From: Paractinoplanes aksuensis
GTDB taxonomy: Bacteria; Actinomycetota; Actinomycetes; Mycobacteriales; Micromonosporaceae
Length of the DNA: 64,000 nucleotides
Direction: 5' to 3'
Assembly (NCBI RefSeq): GCF_024137025.1
Contig: NZ_JAMYJR010000039.1
Span: forward strand, 124,001-188,000
Numbering within the stretch: position 1 is the first letter of the stretch; the number at the start of each line of letters is the position of its first letter. The position numbers and the translations under genes were made by a program. Under the pieces are notes generated by a model. The model was not told the DNA's origin, did not search any database, and saw nothing but the letters and a program-made list of their open reading frames with translations. Of this stretch, positions 10,904-19,623 are shown in pieces.

Positions 10904-10933
10904 TTGACCACGCGCCGCGCAGGCGGGTATTGT
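10904..10933 (+). promoter_or_regulatory. Vegetative promoter of rplM-rpsI
   Basis: TTGACC (10904-10909), 18-base spacer, TATTGT (10928-10933). Transcription would begin near 10940, leaving a leader of about 100 nt before rplM, long enough for ribosomal-protein autoregulation, though no known leader motif was recognised. Confidence 0.6.
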
Positions 10934-11043
10934 TGCCTGCTGTTGTGCGACAGCTGCGAGTCCGCCTTCACAGGTAGGCTTGACGCTCGCGTTCGCCGCG
11001 ACCAGCGCGCGACCCCAGACCGACGACAAGACAAGGTAATTCT

Positions 11044-11487
11044 GTGCGTACGTACAGCCCGAAGCCGGGTGAGATCGAGCGTCAGTGGCACATTATCGAC
11101 GCTTCTGACGTCGTTCTGGGTCGCCTGGCCACCCACACCGCCACTCTCCTGCGCGGCAAGCACAAGCCCACCTTCGCCCCGCACGTCGACACCGGCGACT
11201 TCGTGGTGATCATCAACGCGGGCAAGGTCGCTCTGACCGGCAACAAGCGGCAGACCAAGGTCGCCTACCGCCACTCGGGTTACCCGGGCGGCCTCAAGCA
11301 GGTCGGCTACGAGGAGCTGCTGAGCAAGCGCCCCGAGAAGGCGATCGAGCTGGCCGTCAAGGGCATGCTCCCGCACAACAAGCTCGCGCGGCAGATCATC
11401 AAGAAGCTGAAGGTCTACCCGGGCGCTGAGCACCCGCACGCCGCGCAGCAGCCCCAGCCGTTCGAGATCACCCAGATCGCGCAGTGA
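11044..11487 (+). CDS. rplM: 50S ribosomal protein L13
   Basis: L13 is an early-assembling protein of the large subunit. The 147-residue length is normal. Family landmarks include [16 protein letters not shown] near the N-terminus, [18 protein letters not shown], and GMLPHNKL before the C-terminus. The GTG start at 11044 has AAGGTAATTCT upstream. The stop overlaps an upstream GTG of rpsI, so the pair is a classical rplM-rpsI operon. Confidence 0.98.
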   Translation: MRTYSPKPGEIERQWHIIDASDVVLGRLATHTATLLRGKHKPTFAPHVDTGDFVVIINAGKVALTGNKRQTKVAYRHSGYPGGLKQVGYEELLSKRPEKAIELAVKGMLPHNKLARQIIKKLKVYPGAEHPHAAQQPQPFEITQIAQ

Positions 11488-11507
11488 GCGCGGGAGAAGG
11501 CAGCAGC

Positions 11508-12035
11508 ATGTCCGACAGCACCGAGCCCGAGGTCGTCGAGACCGTCGAAGAGCCCGCTGAGGCGGCCGTCGTCGTCGAAGAGCCCGCCGAGACCGTCGTC
11601 GTGGTCGAGACGCCCGCGCCGGCTGCGGTCCGCGCCCCGCGTCCCGGTGGTCGTCCGATCCAGACCGTCGGCCGCCGCAAGGAGGCCATCGTCCGGGTGC
11701 GCCTCGTCCCCGGCACCGGCAAGATCACCTGCAACAACCGCGACCTCGAGGCCTACTTCCCCAGCAAGGTGCACCAGCAGCTCATCCGTGAGCCGCTCGT
11801 CACCGCGGAGAAGGAAGAGCAGTTCGACGTCATCGCGAACCTGCGGGGCGGCGGCATCACCGGCCAGGCCGGCGCGCTGCGCCTCGGCATCGCCCGGGCT
11901 CTGATCACCAACGAGCCCGACGACCGTCCCGCTCTCAAGAAGGCCGGCTTCCTCACCCGTGACGCCCGCGTCAAGGAGAGCAAGAAGTACGGTCTCAAGA
12001 AGGCCCGTAAGGCTCCGCAGTACTCGAAGCGCTGA
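11508..12035 (+). CDS. rpsI: 30S ribosomal protein S9
   Basis: S9 is a small-subunit head protein whose C-terminal SKR tail reaches the P-site tRNA; that tail is present (QYSKR). The core begins at [21 protein letters not shown] and includes [21 protein letters not shown]. An acidic, Glu/Val/Pro-rich N-terminal extension of about 40 residues is typical of actinobacteria. ATG at 11508 has GGGAGAAGG 7 nt upstream and is preferred to the GTG at 11484 that overlaps the rplM stop. Length is 175 residues. Confidence 0.97.
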   Translation: MSDSTEPEVVETVEEPAEAAVVVEEPAETVVVVETPAPAAVRAPRPGGRPIQTVGRRKEAIVRVRLVPGTGKITCNNRDLEAYFPSKVHQQLIREPLVTAEKEEQFDVIANLRGGGITGQAGALRLGIARALITNEPDDRPALKKAGFLTRDARVKESKKYGLKKARKAPQYSKR

Positions 12036-12053
12036 TTTTGCGCCGAGTCTGAC

Positions 12054-12105
12054 ACGGCCGGGTTGCGCCCCCTGGTGTTCTTCAGGAGGCCGGCCCGGCC
12101 GTTTT
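12054..12105 (+). terminator. Rho-independent-type terminator after rpsI
   Basis: ACGGCCGGG (12054-12062) pairs with CCCGGCCGT (12094-12102). The loop contains a small CCTG/CAGG stem, and the right arm runs into TTTT. Confidence 0.75.
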
Positions 12106-12176
12106 GCGTTCCCACCCCTTCTCAGCGCACCCGGCGCGCCTCCCCTCAGGGGTGAATCCGGGGAAAGGAAGCCGCC

Positions 12177-13529
12177 ATGGGGCGTCTGTTCGGCACCGAC
12201 GGCGTACGCGGGCTCGCGAACGGCGAGCTTCTCACCCCGGAACTGGCCCTCAGCGTCGCCGTCGCGGCCGCGCGGGTGCTGGTCGAGAGCGACAGCAGCC
12301 ACCAGCCGCTGGCGATCGTCGGGCGTGATCCGCGGGCCAGCGGCGAGATGCTCGAGGCGGCCGTGGTCGCCGGGCTGACCAGTGCCGGGGCCAACGTCGT
12401 GCGGGTCGGCGTGCTGCCCACCCCGGCCGTGGCCTTCCTGGTCGGCCAGACCAACGCCGACCTCGGCGTGATGCTGTCGGCCTCGCACAACCCGATGCCC
12501 GACAACGGGATCAAGCTCTTCGCCGCCGGTGGCACCAAGCTGCCGGACGAGCTGGAGGAGCGGATCGAGCAGGCCGTCGCGGACGGGCACGGGCTGATCG
12601 GCCGCCCGACCGGCGCCGGCATCGGACGGGTGCACGACCTGCTGGACGGGGCCGAGCACTACGTGAAGCACCTGGTCGGCTCGACCCCGCACAGCCTGGC
12701 CGGCGTCAAGGTCGTGGTCGACTGCGCGAACGGCGCGGCCAGCGAGGTCGCGCCGGTCGCCTACGAGGAGGCGGGCGCCGAGGTCATCGCGATCCATGCC
12801 GACCCCGACGGCCTGAACATCAACGACGAGTGCGGCTCGACCCACCTCGACCAGGTCCGCGAGGCCGTGCTGGCCGAAGGGGCCGACCTGGGCCTGGCCC
12901 ACGACGGCGACGCCGACCGTTGCCTGGCCGTGACGGCTTCGGGCGACGTCGTCGACGGCGACCAGATCATGGCCATCCTGGCCCTGGCCATGCGCGACGC
13001 CGGCACGCTGACCGACGACACCCTGGTCGCGACCGTGATGAGCAACCTCGGGCTGCGGATCGCCATGAAGCAGTCCGGCATCAAGCTGATCGAGACCAAG
13101 GTCGGCGACCGCTACGTGCTCGAGGAACTGGGAGCCCGGGGCCTGGCCCTGGGCGGCGAGCAGAGCGGGCACATCGTCATGCCGGCCTACGCCACCACCG
13201 GCGACGGCGTGCTGACCGGCCTGCACCTGATGGCCCAGCTGGCGTCGACCGGCAAGTCGCTGGCCGACCTGGCCGCGGTCGTGCACCCGCTGCCGCAGGT
13301 GCTGATCAACGTCCGCGTCGGCGACCGGGACGCGGGCGCCTCGGCCCCCGCCGTGCAGGCCGCCGTGGCGCTGGCCGAGAACGAGCTGGGCGAGACCGGC
13401 CGGGTGCTGCTGCGCCCGTCGGGCACCGAGCCCCTCGTCCGGGTGATGGTCGAGGCCGCCACCGAGGAGCAGGCCCGCGATGTGGCCGAGCGGATCGCCG
13501 AAGAAGTCCGGGCGGCGTCCCCCGCCTGA
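12177..13529 (+). CDS. glmM: Phosphoglucosamine mutase
   Basis: GlmM converts glucosamine-6-phosphate to glucosamine-1-phosphate, the step after GlmS on the route to UDP-GlcNAc and peptidoglycan. At 450 residues it is full length. It begins [14 protein letters not shown], carries the phosphoserine loop SASHNP with catalytic Ser103, the metal-binding loop DGDADR, the sugar-specificity loop GGEQSGHI, and the phosphate-binding [12 protein letters not shown] near the C-terminus. ATG at 12177 follows AAAGGAAG. It lies downstream of rplM-rpsI, the usual actinobacterial order, but past a terminator, so it probably has its own promoter. Confidence 0.98.
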   Translation: MGRLFGTDGVRGLANGELLTPELALSVAVAAARVLVESDSSHQPLAIVGRDPRASGEMLEAAVVAGLTSAGANVVRVGVLPTPAVAFLVGQTNADLGVMLSASHNPMPDNGIKLFAAGGTKLPDELEERIEQAVADGHGLIGRPTGAGIGRVHDLLDGAEHYVKHLVGSTPHSLAGVKVVVDCANGAASEVAPVAYEEAGAEVIAIHADPDGLNINDECGSTHLDQVREAVLAEGADLGLAHDGDADRCLAVTASGDVVDGDQIMAILALAMRDAGTLTDDTLVATVMSNLGLRIAMKQSGIKLIETKVGDRYVLEELGARGLALGGEQSGHIVMPAYATTGDGVLTGLHLMAQLASTGKSLADLAAVVHPLPQVLINVRVGDRDAGASAPAVQAAVALAENELGETGRVLLRPSGTEPLVRVMVEAATEEQARDVAERIAEEVRAASPA

Positions 13530-13545
13530 TCGACAGACGACGAGC

Positions 13546-13575
13546 ACGGGCCGGTCCTTTCGAGGGCCGGCCCGT
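13546..13575. terminator. Bidirectional terminator between glmM and the aminotransferase gene
   Basis: A 12-bp stem, ACGGGCCGGTCC (13546-13557) with GGGCCGGCCCGT (13564-13575), has a 6-base loop and one G-T pair. It sits between two convergent genes. Confidence 0.85.
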
Positions 13576-13578
13576 TCG

Positions 13579-14760
13579 CTATCCCCGGCCCAGCTTGGCC
13601 AGCCGCTGGGCCGCCTCGTCGATCACGGATTCGCGCTTGCAGAAGGCGAACCGGATCAGATGGCGGCCGGCGGCCCGGTCGTCGTAGAACACCTGGGTCG
13701 GCACAGCCACGACGCCGCACCGCTCGGGCAGCCCGCGGCAGAACTCGATGCCGTCCGTCCCGCCCAGCGGCCGGATGTCGGCCGTCACGAAGTACGTGCC
13801 GTCCGACGGCTGTACCGCGAACCCGGCCTCGGTCAGCCCCGCCGTCAGGTGGTCGCGCCGGGCCTGGAGCTCGTCGCGGAAGCCGGTGAAGTAGTCGTCG
13901 CCGAGCCCCAGCGCCACGGCCACGGCCGGCTGCAGCGGGCCGGCGTTGACGAAGGTCAGGAACTGCTTGACCCGCGTCAGGGCGGACACGAGGCGGGCCG
14001 GACCGGTCGCCCAGCCCACCTTCCAGCCCGTGCACGAGAAGGTCTTGCCGGCCGACGAGATGCGCAGCGTGCGCTCGTGCATGCCGGGCCGGCCGGCCAG
14101 CGGCATGTGCGGCTCGGCGGCGTCGGTGAAGACCAGATGCTCGTACACCTCGTCGGTGACGGCGTAGGTGTCGTGCTGCCGGCAGAGCGCGGCTATCAGG
14201 TCGAGCTCGGCCCGGGTGAAGACCTTGCCGGTCGGGTTGTGGGGCGAGTTGAGCAGCACCAGCCGGGTGCGCGGCCCGAACGCGGCCCGCAGCTCGGCCT
14301 CGTCGAACTCGTAGCGCCCACCGGCCCCCGGCCGCAGCGTCACCGGCCGCCGGACGGCTCCGGCCAGCGTGATCGAGGCGGCGTAGGAGTCGTAGTACGG
14401 CTCGAACGTGACGACCTCGTCGCCGGGCTCGCAGAGCGACAGGATCGCGGCCGCGACGGCCTCGGTGGCGCCGGCGGTGACGACCACCTCGGTGCCGGGG
14501 TCGCGGGGCAGGGCCCAGAAGCGCCGCTCGTGCTCGGCGATCGCCTCGCGCAGGGCGGGGATGCCGGGCAGGGGCGGGTACTGGTTGGCGCCCTGCTGAA
14601 GGGCCCGCGCGGCCGCGGCCAGCATCTCGGGCGGGCCGTCGGTGTCCGGGAAGCCCTGGCCCAGGTTGATCGACCCGGTGCGGGTGGCCAGGGCCGACAT
14701 CTCGGTGAAGATGGTGGTGCCGAACGGCCGCATCCGTTCGACCAGCGGGTCGCTCGTCAC
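13579..14760 (-). CDS. PLP-dependent class I/II aminotransferase (DapC/kynurenine aminotransferase-like)
   Basis: A 393-residue fold-type I aminotransferase. It has INLGQGFPDTDGP near the N-terminus, GATEAVAAAIL (phosphate anchor region), NSPHNPTGKVF, the DEVYEHL aspartate-tyrosine motif, SSAGKTFSCTGWKVGW with the PLP lysine, and the C-terminal substrate-binding arginine in HLIRFAFCK. GTG at 14760 has AGGAGG 9 nt upstream; the open frame upstream of it is spurious. Family members act as N-succinyldiaminopimelate (DapC, as in mycobacterial Rv0858c), kynurenine or methionine aminotransferases. DapC would fit the cell-wall neighbourhood, but the substrate cannot be fixed from sequence. Confidence 0.88.
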   Translation of the reverse strand: MTSDPLVERMRPFGTTIFTEMSALATRTGSINLGQGFPDTDGPPEMLAAAARALQQGANQYPPLPGIPALREAIAEHERRFWALPRDPGTEVVVTAGATEAVAAAILSLCEPGDEVVTFEPYYDSYAASITLAGAVRRPVTLRPGAGGRYEFDEAELRAAFGPRTRLVLLNSPHNPTGKVFTRAELDLIAALCRQHDTYAVTDEVYEHLVFTDAAEPHMPLAGRPGMHERTLRISSAGKTFSCTGWKVGWATGPARLVSALTRVKQFLTFVNAGPLQPAVAVALGLGDDYFTGFRDELQARRDHLTAGLTEAGFAVQPSDGTYFVTADIRPLGGTDGIEFCRGLPERCGVVAVPTQVFYDDRAAGRHLIRFAFCKRESVIDEAAQRLAKLGRG

Positions 14761-14828
14761 GTGTGGTCGCCTCCTGCTCAGCAGTTCCCGCTCAGTCTTC
14801 CAGTCGCCCGCGTGGCCGGGTTCCGCGC

Positions 14829-15644
14829 TCAGTCGATCGCGAAGTGCGTGCACGAAGCCGTGGCCACGGTGCTCGCGCTCGACGTGCGCTGTTTGACCTC
14901 GGCCCCGTCGACCACGGCCCGGCAACTGATCGTGCCCTCCGACGTGCCGATCCGCATCGCGACCACCGAGACCAGCGTCGGCGTCTCCATCTTGGTGGTG
15001 AACTTCCACGGCAGATCGACGTTCTCGAGCCGCTTCGGGCTGCCGCCCAGCTTCTCGACGTACAGGATCTGCGACGCCTGGCCCTCGCCGGTCACCTCGT
15101 AGGTCACCGAGATCTGCCGGCTGTCGAGACCGGGGGCGGCGGGCAGGCTGGGTAGTTCGGTCGGCAGGTCGGGGATCTGCGGCGCTTCGGTGGGGAATTC
15201 CGGGAGCTGGGGCACGGCCGACGGCAGGGAGTCGACCGCCTTCTCAGCCCGGTCGGCCACGTTGCGCGCGATGAGCACGCCCGCGGTGGCCACGCCGCCG
15301 CAGAGCAGCAAGGTGATCGCCACGAGGACGGCGACGATCGGCAGCTTGCTCTTGCGCGGCGGGCGGCCGGGCGGGCCCGGATAGGGCGGCTGCGGCGGGT
15401 AACCGGGCTGGGCGTAACCCGGCGGCGGACCGTAACCGGGCGGCGGGCCGTACCCCGGTGGTGGGCCGTACGCCTGCGGCGGGAACTGGTCCGTCGGGGT
15501 GGCCGGGAACTCCGACGTCGGCGGGTAGTCGGGATTCGGCGGCTGGGGCAGCGGCGCCGACCCGGGCCGGAACGACGGCGGGCGAGGCGAAGCCGGCTCA
15601 GAAGTGCCGTCTGGCTGCCGATTGTCGGGCTGATTGCTCAACAT
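14829..15644 (-). CDS. MmpS-like membrane-anchored protein
   Basis: About 271 residues: a Pro/Gly/Tyr-rich cytoplasmic N-terminus with GPPPGY repeats (residues 40-100), one transmembrane helix (LPIVAVLVAITLLLCGGVATAG), a Pro-rich spacer with PTE/PEFP repeats, then an extracytoplasmic beta domain. That domain (ISVTYEVTGEGQASQILYV to a final Cys-containing strand) resembles the MmpS family, whose mycobacterial members partner MmpL lipid exporters. No MmpL gene is nearby. The start is ambiguous: ATG at 15644 is only 2 nt from GGGAG, while the next codon, TTG at 15641, is 5 nt from it. It is divergent from glmS. Confidence 0.75.
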   Translation of the reverse strand: MLSNQPDNRQPDGTSEPASPRPPSFRPGSAPLPQPPNPDYPPTSEFPATPTDQFPPQAYGPPPGYGPPPGYGPPPGYAQPGYPPQPPYPGPPGRPPRKSKLPIVAVLVAITLLLCGGVATAGVLIARNVADRAEKAVDSLPSAVPQLPEFPTEAPQIPDLPTELPSLPAAPGLDSRQISVTYEVTGEGQASQILYVEKLGGSPKRLENVDLPWKFTTKMETPTLVSVVAMRIGTSEGTISCRAVVDGAEVKQRTSSASTVATASCTHFAID

Positions 15645-15776
15645 GTCTCCCGAAGCGAGCGCGCAGTTGTGGCGCGGTAGCCGACGGTACGCCAACGACG
15701 CCAGCCGTCCGAGGGCGCCGTCGGCCTTTCGGTCTGTTCTGCGCAGACCGTGTGCTCGAAAGGGTGCTTCTCGCGC

Positions 15777-15805
15777 ATGACGGGTGAGCATTCGTCGGCT
15801 AGAGT
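15777..15805 (+). promoter_or_regulatory. Promoter of glmS, probably leaderless
   Basis: ATGACG (15777-15782), 17-base spacer, TAGAGT (15800-15805). The ATG of glmS lies 7 bases further on, at the expected transcription start, and no ribosome-binding site is present. Confidence 0.65.
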
Positions 15806-15812
15806 CGCGGCC

Positions 15813-17696
15813 ATGTGTGGCATCGTGGGGTACGTCGGCGGTCGTCCGGCGCTCAGCATCGTTATTGACGGACTGCGCAGGCTGGAATACCGCGGGTACG
15901 ACTCCGCCGGTGTCGCCGTGGTGGACGACGGCGCCCTGTTGACCGAGAAGAAGGCAGGCAAGCTCGCCAACCTCGAGAAGGCGCTGGCCGAGGCGGCCGA
16001 GCCCGGCATCGCGGCCGGTCACATCGGCATCGGGCACACCCGGTGGGCGACGCACGGCGGCCCGACCGACCGCAACGCCCATCCGCACGTCTCGCAGGAC
16101 GGCCGGGTCGCGGTCATCCACAACGGCATCATCGAGAACTTCGCCCGGCTGCGGGCCGAGCTCGAGGCGACCGGCGTCGAGTTCACGAGCGACACCGACA
16201 CCGAGTGCGCCGCCCACCTGCTCGCGGCCGAGATGCGCGCGCTGCGCGAGTCGGGTCAGGCCGAGGGACCGCAGCTGCTGGCCGAGGGCATGCGCCGCAC
16301 CGTGCGCCGGCTCGAGGGCGCCTTCACCCTGCTCGCCATCGACGTCGAGGTGCCCGACGCGGTCGTCGCCGCCCGGCGCAACTCGCCGCTCGTGGTGGGC
16401 CGCGGCGATGGCGAGAACTTCCTGGCCAGCGACGTGTCGGCCTTCATCGAGCACACCCGTGAGGCGATCGAGCTCGGCCAGGACCAGGTGGTGCTGATCA
16501 CGCCGGCCGGCATCGAGATCACCGGCTTCGACGGCTCGCCCCAGGACGGCAAGGAGTTTCACGTCGACTGGGACGCGGCCGCCGCCGAGAAGGGCGGCTA
16601 CGACTACTTCATGCTCAAAGAGATCGCCGAGCAGCCCCAGGCGATCGCCGACACGCTGCTGGGCCGGCTCTCCGACCGCGGCGAGATCGTGCTCGACGAG
16701 GTGCGCCTGACCGACCAGGACCTGCGCGACGTCGACAAGATCTTCATCATCGCCTGCGGCACCTCGTACAACGCGGGCATGGTGGCCAAGTACGCGATCG
16801 AGCACTGGGTGCGGCTGCCCTGCGAGGTCGAGCTGGCCAGCGAGTTCCGCTACCGCGACCCGATCCTCGACCGCTCGACGCTGGTCATCGTGATCAGCCA
16901 GTCCGGCGAGACGATGGACACGCTGATGGCGCTGCGCCACGCCAAGGAACAGAAGGCCCGCGTGCTGGCCATCTGCAACACCAACGGCTCGACCATCCCG
17001 CGCGAGTCGGACGCGGTGCTCTACACGCACGGCGGCCCCGAGATCGCGGTCGCCTCGACCAAGGCCTTCCTGACCCAGCTGGCCGCCTGCTACCTGATCG
17101 GCCTGCACCTGGCCCAGATCCGCGGCGTCATGTACGCCGACGAGGTCGCCGCCGTGGTCGAAAAGCTGCAGAGCACCCCGGACAGCCTGCGCCGGCTGCT
17201 GGGCTCGATGGAGGACGTGCGCGCGCTCGGCCGCGACCTCAAGACCGCCTCGACCGTGCTCTTCATCGGCCGGCATGTCGGCTACCCGGTGGCCCTGGAG
17301 GGCGCGCTCAAGCTCAAGGAGCTCGCCTACATGCACGCCGAGGGCTTCGCCGCCGGTGAGCTCAAGCACGGGCCGATCGCGCTGATCGACGAGGGCACGC
17401 CGGTGGTCTGCGTGGTGCCGTCGCCGGCCGGCCGCGGCGTCATGCGGGACAAGGTCGTCTCGAACATTCAGGAGGTCCGGGCCCGTGGCGCCCGCACGAT
17501 CGTGATCGCCGAGGAGGGCGACGACAGCGTGGCCGCGTACGCCGACCACCTGATCCCCGTGCCGGCCACGCCGACCCTGCTGGCCCCGCTGATGACCACC
17601 GTGCCGCTGCAGATCCTGGCCTGCGAGATCGCCTCGGCCCGCGGCCACGACGTCGACCAGCCCCGCAACCTGGCGAAGTCGGTCACCGTCGAGTAG
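15813..17696 (+). CDS. glmS: Glutamine--fructose-6-phosphate aminotransferase (isomerizing)
   Basis: GlmS makes glucosamine-6-phosphate from fructose-6-phosphate and glutamine, the entry to UDP-GlcNAc. The 627-residue protein starts MCGIVGYVG, so the N-terminal nucleophile is Cys2; the upstream extension of the frame is not used. The glutaminase domain covers about residues 1-240 (RLEYRGYDSAGV, GHTRWATHG, HNGIIENF). Two SIS isomerase domains follow (IIACGTSYNAG, SQSGETMDTL, EGFAAGELKHGPIAL), ending LAKSVTVE. No glmS ribozyme is seen, as expected outside Firmicutes. glmM lies 3.6 kb upstream in the same orientation. Confidence 0.98.
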   Translation: MCGIVGYVGGRPALSIVIDGLRRLEYRGYDSAGVAVVDDGALLTEKKAGKLANLEKALAEAAEPGIAAGHIGIGHTRWATHGGPTDRNAHPHVSQDGRVAVIHNGIIENFARLRAELEATGVEFTSDTDTECAAHLLAAEMRALRESGQAEGPQLLAEGMRRTVRRLEGAFTLLAIDVEVPDAVVAARRNSPLVVGRGDGENFLASDVSAFIEHTREAIELGQDQVVLITPAGIEITGFDGSPQDGKEFHVDWDAAAAEKGGYDYFMLKEIAEQPQAIADTLLGRLSDRGEIVLDEVRLTDQDLRDVDKIFIIACGTSYNAGMVAKYAIEHWVRLPCEVELASEFRYRDPILDRSTLVIVISQSGETMDTLMALRHAKEQKARVLAICNTNGSTIPRESDAVLYTHGGPEIAVASTKAFLTQLAACYLIGLHLAQIRGVMYADEVAAVVEKLQSTPDSLRRLLGSMEDVRALGRDLKTASTVLFIGRHVGYPVALEGALKLKELAYMHAEGFAAGELKHGPIALIDEGTPVVCVVPSPAGRGVMRDKVVSNIQEVRARGARTIVIAEEGDDSVAAYADHLIPVPATPTLLAPLMTTVPLQILACEIASARGHDVDQPRNLAKSVTVE

Positions 17697-17719
17697 TCCA
17701 CCGCCGCGCCTCATGGCCG

Positions 17720-19183
17720 TCATCGCGCTGTGCCCAGCGTGATGGCGGCCATCGTGTCGAGCGAGGGCGTGCCGCGGTCCCAGTAGCCGGCGTGGCCGCT
17801 GCCGGGGGCGCTCGCGAACACCCGGGCCCCGAATTCCGGGTCGCTGGGGTTGGGGCCGAACCACAGGTCGTGCTCGGGCCGCCCGAAGGCCAGCCACGGG
17901 CCGGTCACCGGCACCGCCGCCGCCACCGCCAGATCGCGGACGAACCCGCCGGGCGCGACCGCCGCGTACTGGATGACGTCGCTGCGCGAGGTGGTCGACC
18001 AGACCTCGCCGGTGGGCATGCGCAGCTCCCGGGCCGAGTCGGACCCGACGCCGGGCGAACCGACGAAAACGACGCCGTCGGCCGCGAACCCGCCCGCGGC
18101 CGCCGCCTGACCGACCACCAGCGAGCCGTAGCTGTGGCCGAGCACCACCTGGCGGGCCGGCGGGCCCTCGTGCGCGGCCCGCAACCCCTCCTGGAAGTGG
18201 CGCAGCACGGGCCCGGCGGCCTCGGCCCGGCGCGCGCTCGCGGCCTCGTCGACGAAATCGGGGGCGTCGTAGCCGAGCCAGAGCACCGCGCTGGTCGAAG
18301 CCTGCGGGCTGAGCTCGGCGGCCCGCCCGGCCACCCGCTCGGCCCGGGCCAGCTCACCGCCGAACGAGGCCAGGTCGGCCGTCATCCCCGGCACGTGGGT
18401 CAGCACGTTGGTGGCCCGGTCGGGGTCGCCGAGCGCCACCACCGCCTGCCCCTCCTCACCGATGTCGAGACGTAGCAGGTAGGCCCGCGGGCCGGTCTCG
18501 TCGGCCAGCCGGTCGCTCAGGGCGGCCAGCCCGTCGCGCACCGCGCGCAGCCGGTCGCGGTCGCGCCCGGTGGCGCCGGCGATCGCCCGGTCGAGCTCGG
18601 CCCGGAGGTCGTCGAGCCGCAGGCGGTTGGCGATGTCCCGGTCGGCGGCGGGCAGGCCGTCGAGCCCGGCCAGCCAGGCCGCCTCGGTGGCCAGCAGCCA
18701 GTTGCGCTCCTCGGTGGCCAGCCCGGACCACCAGCGGTGGACCTCGGCCGGCGAGGTGGTGCAGTCGGGCCGGCCGGACCCGGGTGGCGGCTGCGGCGGG
18801 GTGCGCAGGGCCATGGTCAGCTGCCCGAGCCGGTCGGCGGCCTCGTGGTCGGCCCGGTCGGCCAGCGCGAGGGCGGCCGCCCGGTCGTGGCCGAGCAGCG
18901 CCCGGGCCCGGCTCAGGGCGGCCGCGAACTCGCTGGCCACCTGGTCGGCGAGCCAGCAGTGCAGCCGGAACAGGGTGAGCCGGCGCCGCAGGTCGTCGAG
19001 CCGGCGGGCCGCGGCGGCCGACGCGGCGCCCCGCCACCCGGCGCCGACCGCGACCACCCGGGGTCCGAACTCGGCGGCCAGCCGGCCGGCGAGAGCGGCC
19101 CAGCGTCGCCAGGAGAGCGCGAGGGCCTGCCAGCGCGCCGGGTCGGTGACGCGCAGGCGCAGGTGCACGGCCTCGGTGGTCAT
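17720..19183 (-). CDS. Alpha/beta hydrolase of the DUF1023 type
   Basis: A 487-residue protein. Residues 1-230 are Ala/Arg-rich helices resembling WXG/PPE-like helical bundles. Residues 240-470 form an alpha/beta-hydrolase fold with nucleophile motif VLGHSYGS (Ser351), an acidic residue probably in SRSDVIQY, and a histidine in GSGHAGYWD. The DUF1023 family is widespread in actinobacteria and often encoded next to small WXG100/EspC-like proteins, as here: its ATG overlaps the stop of the upstream 95-residue gene by 4 bases. The substrate is unknown. No signal peptide is visible; if exported it would probably use a type VII-like route. Confidence 0.8.
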   Translation of the reverse strand: MTTEAVHLRLRVTDPARWQALALSWRRWAALAGRLAAEFGPRVVAVGAGWRGAASAAAARRLDDLRRRLTLFRLHCWLADQVASEFAAALSRARALLGHDRAAALALADRADHEAADRLGQLTMALRTPPQPPPGSGRPDCTTSPAEVHRWWSGLATEERNWLLATEAAWLAGLDGLPAADRDIANRLRLDDLRAELDRAIAGATGRDRDRLRAVRDGLAALSDRLADETGPRAYLLRLDIGEEGQAVVALGDPDRATNVLTHVPGMTADLASFGGELARAERVAGRAAELSPQASTSAVLWLGYDAPDFVDEAASARRAEAAGPVLRHFQEGLRAAHEGPPARQVVLGHSYGSLVVGQAAAAGGFAADGVVFVGSPGVGSDSARELRMPTGEVWSTTSRSDVIQYAAVAPGGFVRDLAVAAAVPVTGPWLAFGRPEHDLWFGPNPSDPEFGARVFASAPGSGHAGYWDRGTPSLDTMAAITLGTAR

Positions 19184-19467
19184 CGGGCGAGCCGCAGGCG
19201 GGAGGCGGCCCGGTCGTCGGCCCGTTCGTAGGCCGCGGCCGACTCGGCGAGTCGGCGGGCCGTCTCGGCGACCTCGGCGCCGAGCAGCGCCAGTTGTCCC
19301 CGGGCGGCCTCGGCGGCCTGCTGAGCCGCGTCGGCGGCGCCCCAGCGCGGGACGGCCGGGGTCGCCGGTTCGGCCGCCGTCGCCGCGGTGACCCGGTCAC
19401 CGGTGGTGGCCAGGCCGGCCGCCGCGCGTCGCAGCGCTTCAAGGTCGACTTCGAGCTCGGGGTTCAT
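19180..19467 (-). CDS. EspC/WXG100-like small helical protein
   Basis: A 95-residue, almost entirely helical, Ala-rich protein. It reads as helix (residues 5-30), a turn with RWGAAD at about residue 42 in the position of the WXG turn, and helix (45-90). The motif is WGA rather than WxG, so it belongs to the looser EspC-like or type VII-related group. ATG at 19467 has AGGGAGG upstream. It overlaps the DUF1023 hydrolase gene by 4 bases, suggesting a stable pair made together. No ESX core gene is within the window. Confidence 0.7.
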   Translation of the reverse strand: MNPELEVDLEALRRAAAGLATTGDRVTAATAAEPATPAVPRWGAADAAQQAAEAARGQLALLGAEVAETARRLAESAAAYERADDRAASRLRLAR

Positions 19468-19530
19468 CGGGGGCCTCCCTGGATCCGGCTTGGGGATGCG
19501 CCGACGTTAGGGGCCGCGGGGCGGGCGTGG

Positions 19531-19572
19531 GACGGCCTGTGGACGACGGCCACCGGTTGTCCACAGGCCGTC
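19531..19572. promoter_or_regulatory. Inverted pair of DnaA-box-like sequences in a divergent promoter region
   Basis: A 14-bp perfect inverted repeat, GACGGCCTGTGGAC (19531-19544) and GTCCACAGGCCGTC (19559-19572), contains TTGTCCACA on the plus strand (19557-19565) and TCGTCCACA on the minus strand (19538-19546). TTGTCCACA matches the DnaA box preferred by streptomycete DnaA. A second, mutually exclusive pairing exists between 19541-19550 and 19567-19576. The site lies between divergent starts at 19467 and 19624. Confidence 0.55.
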
Positions 19573-19610
19573 GTCCGCGGCTCGGCCCCGTGCTAGAGGG
19601 CGGCGACCGC

Positions 19611-19616
19611 TAGGGT
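19611..19616 (+). promoter_or_regulatory. -10 element TAGGGT of leaderless acpS
   Basis: TAGGGT followed by 7 bases and the GTG at 19624; no ribosome-binding site and no clear -35. Confidence 0.45.
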
Positions 19617-19623
19617 TGTGGCC

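Larger units (their letters stand above)
10396..11043. promoter_or_regulatory. Intergenic region between uroporphyrinogen synthase and rplM
   Basis: About 650 bases without a credible gene. It carries a perfect 10-bp inverted repeat near 10578-10609 and a good promoter at 10904-10933 (separate entries). Short open frames here look like chance frames of GC-rich DNA. Confidence 0.5.

Noticed and set aside
10720-10977. Short open frames upstream of rplM on both strands
   Set aside because: No ribosome-binding sites, no family resemblance, and they overlap the rplM promoter.
11415-13547. 710-codon minus-strand open frame opposite rpsI and glmM
   Set aside because: Same shadow composition, and it overlaps two certain genes.
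14829-17897. A very long minus-strand open frame running antisense through glmS into the MmpS-like gene
   Set aside because: The part opposite glmS is His/Arg/Gly/Asp-rich shadow translation. Only the last 271 codons have a plausible start and domain content.
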